NCBI GenBank assembly: GCA_028288385.1
Contig: JAQBNX010000248.1
Location: forward strand, 1 to 5,499
DNA length: 5,499 nucleotides
DNA from: Spirosoma sp.
Lineage (GTDB): Bacteria; Bacteroidota; Bacteroidia; Cytophagales; Spirosomataceae
Reading direction: 5' to 3'
Shown here: positions 1 through 5,386 of the stretch, piece after piece
How the letters are laid out: each line of letters begins with the position of its first letter
Numbering within the stretch: position 1 is the first letter of the stretch
Notes under the pieces: generated by a model
Seen by the model: only the letters and a program-made list of their open reading frames with translations
What the model was told of the DNA's origin: nothing
The model's database searches: none
Program-made: the position numbers and the translations under genes

Positions 1-42
1 ATTTGGTTAAAACTGGTATTTAATTAAAAACACTACGTCTAG

Positions 43-1080
43 ATGGACACTATTTTAGGAATAGATCTGCCCACTTGGTGGTTTCTCCTGATTGGGGCGC
101 TCATCAGTGGTTATGGTATATTGGACGGCTTCGACCTGGGGGCCGGGGCGCTACACTTGTTTTTTAGGAAAGAACAAAGTCGGCGTATCGCCCTCAACGC
201 GATCGGTCCGGTATGGGACGGCAACGAGGTCTGGCTCGTGATTGGGGCGGGGTCTCTATTCGCGGCTTTCCCCCTGGTATATGGCACGATTCTATCGGTG
301 TTTTACCTGCCGTTTATGCTGTTTCTGCTAGCCATCCTATTTCGGGCTATTTCCATTGAGTTTCGGAGTAAGGAAGAAATGCTCTGGTGGCGTCGGCTCT
401 GGGATGTTAGTTATTCGGTGTCCAGCATCACCATATCACTGTTATTAGGCCTGATACTGGGGAATCTGATTCAGGGGATTCCGCTCAATGCCAACCATGA
501 GTTCATGGGCCACCTAAGTGATTTTTTTAATCCGTATGCCATTCTGATTGCCGTTACGGTGCTGGCGCTCTTTATGATGCACGGAGCCATGTATCTGATC
601 ATGAAAACCGAAAGCCGGTTATACGCCAAACTAACAATCATTGCCAATAACACCAGCAAGTTCTTTATTCTGTGTTTCGTTACCACTTCGCTGGCAACCC
701 TAATCTATGTGCCCCACATGACGGCCATCTTTAAGACTTACCCAGCCTTGTTTGTATTACCCGCTGCGGCTGTATTAATCGTGCTGAACATTCGTCGGAG
801 CATTGAGAAGCGGCAATACCAGCGGGGCTTCATCTCCTCAGCCGTAACGACCGCCTTGCTGCTTATTCTTTTCGCGATGGGCCTGTATCCAAACCTTGTG
901 CTGTCTAATTTGGACCCGCATGGTCATATCAGTATCTACGAAGCTGCCTCGTCAGACGGTTCATTGCGAACTATGCTGCTGTTTGCTGCCATTGGCATGC
1001 CGCTGGTCGCTACCTATACCGTGTTCATGTTCTGGACGTTTCGTGGAAAGGTGAAGTTAGAGGAGGGTACCAGTTATTAA
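43..1080 (+). CDS. cydB: Cytochrome bd ubiquinol oxidase subunit II (CydB)
   Basis: Subunit II of the inner-membrane cytochrome bd quinol oxidase, which with CydA reduces O2 to water at high affinity using quinol. The 345 residues are the usual CydB length and almost all membrane-embedded. Family signatures are clear: GILDGFDLGAG (residues 25-35), NAIGPVWDGNEVWLV (52-66) and the stretch around FRAISIEFRSK (100-110). D31 and D59 fall where E. coli CydB has D29 and D58, the latter implicated in proton entry. About eight to nine hydrophobic spans follow, and a short polar tail ends in EEGTSY. The ATG at 43 gives the family N-terminus directly before the first span. cydA is expected immediately upstream but lies outside the window. 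There is no room for a cydX-like small subunit gene between this stop and the next start, only 20 bases away. The downstream chaperone genes may be co-transcribed. Confidence 0.97.
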   Translation: MDTILGIDLPTWWFLLIGALISGYGILDGFDLGAGALHLFFRKEQSRRIALNAIGPVWDGNEVWLVIGAGSLFAAFPLVYGTILSVFYLPFMLFLLAILFRAISIEFRSKEEMLWWRRLWDVSYSVSSITISLLLGLILGNLIQGIPLNANHEFMGHLSDFFNPYAILIAVTVLALFMMHGAMYLIMKTESRLYAKLTIIANNTSKFFILCFVTTSLATLIYVPHMTAIFKTYPALFVLPAAAVLIVLNIRRSIEKRQYQRGFISSAVTTALLLILFAMGLYPNLVLSNLDPHGHISIYEAASSDGSLRTMLLFAAIGMPLVATYTVFMFWTFRGKVKLEEGTSY

Positions 1081-1100
1081 ATTACGACAATACACATCAA

Positions 1101-2006
1101 ATGGACTTTATTGATTACTACAACGTCCTTGGCGTACCCAAAACGGCGTCTGAGGACGACATTAGGAAGGCTTACCGTAAGCTGGCCCGGAAACATCATC
1201 CCGACCTGAACCCCAACGATGCAGAAGCCAACAAAAAATTTCAGCAGATCAACGAAGCCAACGAAATTTTGAGCGATCCTGAGAAGCGAAAAAAATACGA
1301 TCAGTACGGAAAAGACTGGCAACATGCCGAACAATTTGAGGAGGCCCGTCGGCAACAGCAGCAACGCAGTCAGTATACACAGGGCAATCCGGTCAACGAT
1401 GACTTTTCCGGCGGTTTCGGTGGGACTGATTTTTCTGACTTTCTGTCATCTATGTTTGGGCAGGAGGGAAGCCCCAGGGGTGGTCGGCGGCAAACGCAAT
1501 TTCGCGGACAGGATTATCAGGCCGAATTGCACCTCAGCCTGCGCGACGTTTACGTGACGCATAAACAAACCTTGACCATTGAGGGAAAGAACATCCGGAT
1601 TACCGTACCGGCCGGTATTGAGAACGGTCAGAAAATTAAGCTGGCGGGCTATGGCTCGCCGGGTGTGAATGGAGGGCCCGCCGGCGATCTATACATTACG
1701 TTCGTCATTGCCGATGACCCGCGCTACAAACGGTTGGGCAACGATCTGTATATCGACGAAGAAATCGACCTCTATACGGCTCTGCTCGGGGGCGAGCGCG
1801 TCGTGGAAACGATGGCCGGCAAAGTAAAACTGACTGTTCAACCCGAAACGCAAAGCGGCACCAAGGTCAGACTGAAGGGCAAGGGATTTCCCGTTTACAA
1901 GCAGGACGGTCAGTTTGGCGACCTCTACATTACCTGGCAGGTTAAGTTGCCCACCAACCTCACCGACCAGCAAAAAGCCCTGTTCCGGCAATTATCGACT
2001 CTATAA
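1101..2006 (+). CDS. cbpA: CbpA-type J-domain co-chaperone (DnaJ family, no zinc finger)
   Basis: A cytoplasmic Hsp40 co-chaperone that stimulates DnaK ATPase and delivers unfolded substrates; E. coli CbpA also binds curved DNA. The J domain fills residues 1-70, with the essential HPD at 33-35 and the helix IV signature KKYDQYG at 64-70. A Gln/Arg-rich and then Gly/Phe-rich linker follows (about 84-130, including QQQQ and FSGGFGG). The C-terminal beta-sandwich substrate-binding domains run from about 137 to 284 (IRITVPAGIENGQKIKL, then GDLYI repeated near 195 and 273). No CxxCxGxG repeats are present, which separates it from DnaJ proper, and the 301 residues match CbpA length. The start is 20 bases after the cydB stop. 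The next gene, 11 bases on, is the CbpM modulator, and this pairing strongly supports CbpA rather than another DnaJ paralogue. Any nucleoid-binding role is carried over from E. coli and not shown here. Confidence 0.94.
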   Translation: MDFIDYYNVLGVPKTASEDDIRKAYRKLARKHHPDLNPNDAEANKKFQQINEANEILSDPEKRKKYDQYGKDWQHAEQFEEARRQQQQRSQYTQGNPVNDDFSGGFGGTDFSDFLSSMFGQEGSPRGGRRQTQFRGQDYQAELHLSLRDVYVTHKQTLTIEGKNIRITVPAGIENGQKIKLAGYGSPGVNGGPAGDLYITFVIADDPRYKRLGNDLYIDEEIDLYTALLGGERVVETMAGKVKLTVQPETQSGTKVRLKGKGFPVYKQDGQFGDLYITWQVKLPTNLTDQQKALFRQLSTL

Positions 2007-2017
2007 CCATTGATCCG

Positions 2018-2311
2018 ATGCAAACTGAACACTTGATCCTTGTCCGTGACTTTTGTGTGCATAACAACATCGAAATCACCTTCGTTGAAACGTTGGCCGC
2101 TAACGATTTAGTTGAAACCACCACAATCGAACAAACGCTCTATATCGAGGAGGCTCAACTAATACAACTGGAGAAATTTGTCCGGCTGCACCACGACCTG
2201 CATATTCACCCCGATGATCTGGACGTAGTGGCTGACCTGCTGAACCGCGTGGAAACCCTGCAAAACCAGGTAACAAGCCTGCAAAACCAGCTGCGGTTCT
2301 ACGGGGGATAA
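2018..2311 (+). CDS. cbpM: CbpM-like chaperone modulator (MerR-like fold)
   Basis: A small (97-residue) protein resembling CbpM, the specific partner of CbpA that binds its J domain and blocks its work with DnaK. Shared features with E. coli CbpM, as recalled, are the early 'FC-H' segment (RDFCVHNNI, residues 10-18), an acidic middle, the RLHHDL segment (56-61; RLRHEL in E. coli), a following helix with DDLDVVADLL, and a C-terminal coiled coil. The tail has a Leu heptad pattern with the unit LQNQ occurring twice seven residues apart, encoded by a 13-base direct repeat (2257-2269 and 2278-2290). The gene lies 11 bases after cbpA, the standard arrangement, so regulator and target are made together. 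It ends 2 bases before the stop codon of the converging endonuclease V gene. Sequence similarity is modest, so the call depends partly on context. Confidence 0.88.
   Translation: MQTEHLILVRDFCVHNNIEITFVETLAANDLVETTTIEQTLYIEEAQLIQLEKFVRLHHDLHIHPDDLDVVADLLNRVETLQNQVTSLQNQLRFYGG
2257..2290 (+). repeat. 13-base direct repeat encoding the CbpM coiled-coil heptads
   Basis: CCTGCAAAACCAG occurs at 2257-2269 and again, identical, at 2278-2290. The 21-base period keeps frame and encodes LQNQ twice, one heptad apart, in the C-terminal coiled coil of the CbpM-like protein. The identical codons suggest a recent in-frame duplication of a heptad rather than independent selection, but with only two copies this is tentative. 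Confidence 0.6.
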
Positions 2312-2313
2312 TT

Positions 2314-3003
2314 TTACTGCACTGCCTTCTCTCCCCTTCGTAACGCATTGACCAGATTATGCGTCCGGCGTGTGGGTTCGGGAAGACGGTAGCCACCGTT
2401 ACATTGCAGGGTGAGCGAGATGGCAGTGTCGAGGTCGATGAGGTGGCCCGGTGAGATGTAGACCGGATTAACCTTGTTTTTGGTACGCAGAGCCGCACCG
2501 ATTACATCTCGATGATGCGTCATGGGCGACCAGTTGCCGCGTTCTGGGGCTGGTTCGTCGTACTTGCCAACCAGCACCGACTTGCCGCACCCAAACGTTG
2601 GCCGGTTCAGGAACAGCCCCGCGTGAGACGCAATACCCATTCGGCGCGGGTGTGCAATGCCGTGACCATCGAACATAACCACATCCGGCTCAACGGTCAA
2701 CTTCGCCCAGGCTTCGAGCAGCGACGGGATTTCCCGAAAAGACAGCAATCCGGGAATATAGGGAAATGGGGCCTTGCTGACCACGCCTGCTTCCTCAATA
2801 ATCTCTAGTGTTTCCAGATTCAGCACCACGATACCGGCGTAGACTGTCTCCTCGAATTTATTGAATGAAATGTCGCAGCCCGCAATGGTTTTGGGCACTT
2901 TCGTAAGCGGCTCAATGCGAATCTGGTTTCGCAACTGTTGCTGTAAGGCGACGGCTTCGGTGGGCGAGACATTCCAGTCGTGTAGAGCTTCGTAGTGGGC
3001 CAT
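2314..3003 (-). CDS. nfi: Endonuclease V (deoxyinosine 3' endonuclease)
   Basis: A cytoplasmic repair enzyme that cuts the second phosphodiester bond 3' of deoxyinosine and other deaminated bases, using Mg2+. All residues known from Thermotoga maritima EndoV (D43, Y80, E89, D110, H214) have counterparts at the expected spacing: D44 in AGCDISF, Y82 in the wedge motif PYIPG (81-85), E91 in SFREIP, D112 in FDGHG (111-115) and H215 in RRTHNL. The AHPRRMGIASH segment (117-127) is also typical. The 229 residues match the family's usual length and the protein appears intact. The ATG at 3003 gives a typical N-terminal extension before the first strand. The gene converges on cbpM with a 2-base gap, so no separate terminator fits between them. 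On its 5' side, 179 bases separate it from the lipoprotein gene on the same strand; I see no convincing promoter there. Confidence 0.96.
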   Translation of the reverse strand: MAHYEALHDWNVSPTEAVALQQQLRNQIRIEPLTKVPKTIAGCDISFNKFEETVYAGIVVLNLETLEIIEEAGVVSKAPFPYIPGLLSFREIPSLLEAWAKLTVEPDVVMFDGHGIAHPRRMGIASHAGLFLNRPTFGCGKSVLVGKYDEPAPERGNWSPMTHHRDVIGAALRTKNKVNPVYISPGHLIDLDTAISLTLQCNGGYRLPEPTRRTHNLVNALRRGEKAVQ

Positions 3004-3151
3004 AAGAGAGTTATTGAGTTAGCTTGTCTAACCAAGACGTCTGTGCTGCCTTACAGTTTTGCTGTTATGAACTGCCAGCCTCAAACCAGCGATGGGCCAC
3101 AGTACAGGGCTCTGGCTCAGTATGGCGGCTTTTTTAGGCCTGTGAATTAAC

Positions 3152-3180
3152 ACCCTATGAGCGGCTAAGCGCGTAAGGGT
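3152..3180 (-). terminator. Imperfect stem-loop after the lipoprotein gene, possible terminator
   Basis: Two nested arms face each other just beyond the stop codon of the minus-strand lipoprotein gene. The outer pair is ACCCT (3152-3156) with AGGGT (3176-3180), and the inner pair is GCG (3161-3163) with CGC (3170-3172) around a 6-base loop, with a small asymmetric internal bulge (4 versus 3 bases). It sits 2 bases after the stop, where a terminator or mRNA 3'-end stabiliser would be. No strong T-run follows on the minus strand, so a classical intrinsic terminator is doubtful. Confidence 0.3.
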
Positions 3181-3182
3181 TG

Positions 3183-3809
3183 CTAATCTTCCACAATTTT
3201 AACCCGGATTTGGTGGGGCGCTGGCTGGCTGCCACCAAAGTAAAGGCCAGTTTTGTAAGCGAATGTTTTGTTATGCGTAAACGGAATGGGTTTGCCACCC
3301 AGAATCTGATAGAGCTTACGGGTATAGTCGATCTTGATAACCAGTTTTGTGGGGGTATTCAAGGCCACTTCCGCTACTTTGAAGTCAATACGATGGCCTT
3401 CTACGTACGCATAAGCACCCAGGTCAATGCGGCCATTTTGTGGGTTCCATCGCCAGCCAACCCGTGCACCATCGATCTGGTGCGGGGGCGTTCCCACCGT
3501 TATGTCCTGGTCTTTTGAACCGACAAAGCCAAAACCAATCACTTTGTTCCAGTCCTGCTGGTCCACTTCGCCAACGTCATAAATGCAGGTGCTGTCGAAG
3601 GTGACTGTTGCCGACACCTCGGTGGGACTGAACAGAATGCCGGCTTTGCGCTTTGGTAACGATTCGTGATCCCCGGCTTCAATAACCACCCAGTCTGGAT
3701 TTGACACCAGAAAATCGGGTATGCACGCACTCACAAACAGGCTGATGCCCAGTATAAGGCTTAATGCCTGCACGGCTCGGTTGCGTCGAATGGATGTTAC
3801 GTACTGCAT
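3183..3809 (-). CDS. Conserved-looking lipoprotein of unknown function
   Basis: A 208-residue exported lipoprotein with no function I can assign. The N-terminus is basic (RRNR, residues 8-11), then hydrophobic (about 12-27), and ends in a good lipobox, VSAC, giving lipidation at C29; a membrane-anchored periplasmic or outer-membrane location follows. The mature part is rich in alternating beta-strand patterns and aromatic residues, without helices or repeats, and looks like a single beta-sandwich or jelly-roll domain. Recognisable blocks are STCIYDVGEVDQQDWNK, GARVGWRW and the end block FGGSQPAPHQIRVKI. I recall similar blocks (for example FGG-x-x-x-APH-x-I) in uncharacterised Bacteroidota proteins, but no named family comes to mind. 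A carbohydrate-binding-like fold is only a guess. The start is the sole in-frame ATG before the signal peptide. It is transcribed away from the PmoC-like gene and has its own promoter-like element at 3853-3860. Confidence 0.85.
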   Translation of the reverse strand: MQYVTSIRRNRAVQALSLILGISLFVSACIPDFLVSNPDWVVIEAGDHESLPKRKAGILFSPTEVSATVTFDSTCIYDVGEVDQQDWNKVIGFGFVGSKDQDITVGTPPHQIDGARVGWRWNPQNGRIDLGAYAYVEGHRIDFKVAEVALNTPTKLVIKIDYTRKLYQILGGKPIPFTHNKTFAYKTGLYFGGSQPAPHQIRVKIVED

Positions 3810-3829
3810 TGGTATGTATAATGAATAGA

Positions 3830-3842
3830 AGCGTATTACGCT
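3830..3842. promoter_or_regulatory. 13-base perfect palindrome in the lipoprotein leader, possible operator
   Basis: AGCGTA (3830-3835) and TACGCT (3837-3842) are perfect inverted arms around one central T. The site lies about 20 bases upstream of the lipoprotein start codon and just downstream of its predicted transcription start, where a repressor could act. A palindrome of this size is expected about once by chance in a window this long, so only the position makes it worth noting. Confidence 0.25.
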
Positions 3843-3852
3843 AAATAACGCC

Positions 3853-3860
3853 GAAAGTTA
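3853..3860 (-). promoter_or_regulatory. Bacteroidota-type -7 element for the lipoprotein gene
   Basis: On the minus strand this reads TAACTTTC, close to the Bacteroidota sigma factor -7 consensus TAnnTTTG. It would start transcription near 3846, leaving a leader of about 37 bases before the ATG at 3809. I could not find a clear TTG -33 element at the right distance, so this is a moderate call. Confidence 0.4.
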
Positions 3861-4011
3861 ATGCTTCTGATGTTCCATTGGTCTAAAAAACGTTCGATAT
3901 GGCTTAAACACTCCCGGGTTGTCTTTGTCAGTTTAGATAAGGTAAGAGTCGTTTCATCCTGAATTCACTACCGTTCATACACGTTGGGAATCAGATTAAA
4001 TAACCTTTTTG

Positions 4012-4019
4012 TATCTTTC
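4012..4019 (+). promoter_or_regulatory. Bacteroidota-type -7 element for the PmoC-like gene
   Basis: TATCTTTC matches the Bacteroidota -7 consensus TAnnTTTG at all but the last base. Transcription would start near 4025, with a leader of about 34 bases to the ATG at 4059. A TTG at 3984-3986 could be the -33 element, although the 25-base spacer is a little long. The element lies inside the longer reading frame that begins with that TTG, so it argues for translation from the ATG at 4059. Confidence 0.5.
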
Positions 4020-4058
4020 ATCCGCTTCAGCGATCCGAATTATACCAAAATCATTTTC

Positions 4059-5354
4059 ATGCAATCAGCCATTCCTTCTTCGCTTGGGTCAACTAATAAT
4101 CAGGCCGATATTCGCTCTGCTGAGTGGGTGGGGCTCTCTGCCGGTGTGGGTTCGATTCCGACTTATCTCTACGCCGTCGTTTTCTCCTCATTCTGTGTGG
4201 TGATGGGGCTGCTCTGGGATATCATGTGGCACATGAGCATCGGTCGCGATGGCCTGCTGGCACCTCCTCACGTAGTTATTTACGTCGGTGCCATTGTGTC
4301 GGGCCTCTTTTCTGCCTACCAGATTTTGAGCATGACGTTGAGCCGGCACCACCCCGGCCGGGCCGAAGCGGTGCCGTTCTGGGGTGTTTTCTACGGACCA
4401 TTAGGGGCTATGTTCTCCGTTTGGGGGGCACTGGCCATGCTTACCTCGGCCCCGTTCGACGACTGGTGGCACAACACCTACGGCCTGGACGTTCAGATTC
4501 TGACACCGCCACACACGATCCTGGCCATTGGTATTATGACTCTGCAGTTCGGCGCCATGGTTGGGGTTCTATCGTTGCAGAACCGCTACCGGGAGCAGGA
4601 AGCCCTGTCCCAGACGAAGGATAGTCGTAAGGCCACTCGCCTGAAGTGGCTGTTTGCCATTTCGGCCGGGCTGTTGCTCACCATGTTATTTACGCTGGTT
4701 TCTGAGTCGATGGGTCGCCACGAGTCGCATAATTCATCCTATTACACGATTGGAGCCATAATTCTGCCGTTCTACTTGCTGGCTGTGGGCCGGGCATTGC
4801 TGCTGCGCTGGCCCATCACGACGGTGGCTACCCTATACATGCTGTTTTTAGCCGTACCGAGCTGGATTCTACCTTTGTTTCCGGCCCAGCCACGGCTGGG
4901 TCCTGTGCTCAATCCCATCACAAATTATCAGGCTTTCGTATTCCCCTTGCTGTTAGTCATCCCGGGCTTTGTGCTGGATCTGCTGATGCATCGCTTCGAT
5001 AGAGCCCAAATTAATAACGAAGCCAGTCTGGCTAATACGTCAGTACGTCCGCTCAACGACTGGTTGCTGGCGGGGCTGCTGGCCGTTGCTTTTATGATTG
5101 TCCTGCTGGCTGTTCAATGGCCGTTTGGCGGATTTCTGAATACGTCGCCCCTCGCCCGGAATTGGTTTTTTATGTCCCATTCCTGGACCTATGACAGTCC
5201 GCCTGACTGGGAGTACCGCTACGCTTTCGCCCCCTGGAATCTACAGTCGCCGGGCGAGTTTGCTATGGGTTTTGCTAAAGCTGTGGTCTATGCCTTTATC
5301 TCGGCCCGCGTGGGTTTGTTCTGGGGAAACTGGATGAAACGGGTGGTACGATAA
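4059..5354 (+). CDS. Polytopic membrane protein with two PmoC/AmoC-like copper-site motifs
   Basis: A 431-residue inner-membrane protein of unassigned function. I count about ten spans (near 37-55, 71-93, 105-131, 152-173, 195-216, 230-248, 252-275, 291-310, 334-353, 403-420). Basic loops (97-101, 176-196, 311-315) and the KR-rich C-terminus place both ends in the cytoplasm. Site 1 is D54-x3-H58-x12-H71, with W57, R63-D64 and P69; site 2 is D134-x3-H138-x13-H152, with W136 and P150. Both join paired helices on the periplasmic side. As I recall PmoC of Methylococcus, its CuC ligands are D156, H160, H173 and its CuD ligands N227, H231, H245: the same spacing, with matching W, RD and P positions. 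Overall length differs: about 100 residues fewer before site 1 and about 180 extra after the PmoC-like part. Further periplasmic His residues are H221, H224 and H374. The frame can extend to a TTG at 3984, but the promoter-like element at 4012 favours the ATG at 4059. Coding is certain; kinship with PmoC is a strong inference, and monooxygenase activity is unproven. Confidence 0.85.
   Translation: MQSAIPSSLGSTNNQADIRSAEWVGLSAGVGSIPTYLYAVVFSSFCVVMGLLWDIMWHMSIGRDGLLAPPHVVIYVGAIVSGLFSAYQILSMTLSRHHPGRAEAVPFWGVFYGPLGAMFSVWGALAMLTSAPFDDWWHNTYGLDVQILTPPHTILAIGIMTLQFGAMVGVLSLQNRYREQEALSQTKDSRKATRLKWLFAISAGLLLTMLFTLVSESMGRHESHNSSYYTIGAIILPFYLLAVGRALLLRWPITTVATLYMLFLAVPSWILPLFPAQPRLGPVLNPITNYQAFVFPLLLVIPGFVLDLLMHRFDRAQINNEASLANTSVRPLNDWLLAGLLAVAFMIVLLAVQWPFGGFLNTSPLARNWFFMSHSWTYDSPPDWEYRYAFAPWNLQSPGEFAMGFAKAVVYAFISARVGLFWGNWMKRVVR
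4218..4271 (+). other. Putative copper site 1 (PmoC CuC-like, D-x3-H-x12-H)
   Basis: Encodes residues 54-71 of the membrane protein, from D54 at the end of span 1 to H71 at the start of span 2. Identities to the recalled PmoC segment 156-173 are D, W at -1 of the first His, the His itself, R-D at +5 and +6, P at +11 and the final His. The metal is inferred from PmoC, not shown. Confidence 0.6.
4458..4514 (+). other. Putative copper site 2 (PmoC CuD-like, D-x3-H-x13-H)
   Basis: Encodes residues 134-152, between spans 3 and 4. The recalled PmoC CuD segment is N227-x3-H231-x13-H245; here D134 replaces the Asn, with H138 and H152 at identical spacing, W at -2 of the first His, an acidic residue at +6 and P at +12 conserved. 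The distance from site 1 (63 residues from H71 to D134) is close to the 54 in PmoC. Confidence 0.55.
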
Positions 5355-5386
5355 TCAGCAATAAATCGAGTGAAATTTGGATAACG

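Noticed and set aside
1077..1364. 95-codon minus-strand open frame opposite the cbpA start
   Set aside because: Antisense of the conserved J domain; hydrophobic look comes from the complementary codons.
2100..2498. 132-codon minus-strand open frame overlapping cbpM and nfi
   Set aside because: Overlaps two well-supported genes and its low-complexity translation resembles nothing; a shadow.
2512..2808. 98-codon plus-strand open frame opposite nfi
   Set aside because: Lies wholly antisense to endonuclease V, all of whose catalytic residues are intact; no sensible protein features.
3035..3042. AGACGTCT perfect 8-base palindrome upstream of nfi
   Set aside because: An 8-base palindrome is expected many times by chance in this length, and its flanks do not extend it.
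3125..3141. GGCTTTTTTAGGCC stretch, considered as an nfi or lipoprotein terminator
   Set aside because: The arms pair over only 3 bases and the T-run is on the wrong strand for the minus-strand genes.
3180..3518. 112-codon plus-strand open frame opposite the lipoprotein gene
   Set aside because: Antisense to a frame with a proper signal peptide and lipobox; no start signal of its own.
4124..4624. 166-codon open frame inside the PmoC-like gene, plus strand, other frame
   Set aside because: Arg/Pro/Gly-rich translation with no domain pattern; a frame shadow of the membrane protein, whose frame shows clear spans and motifs.
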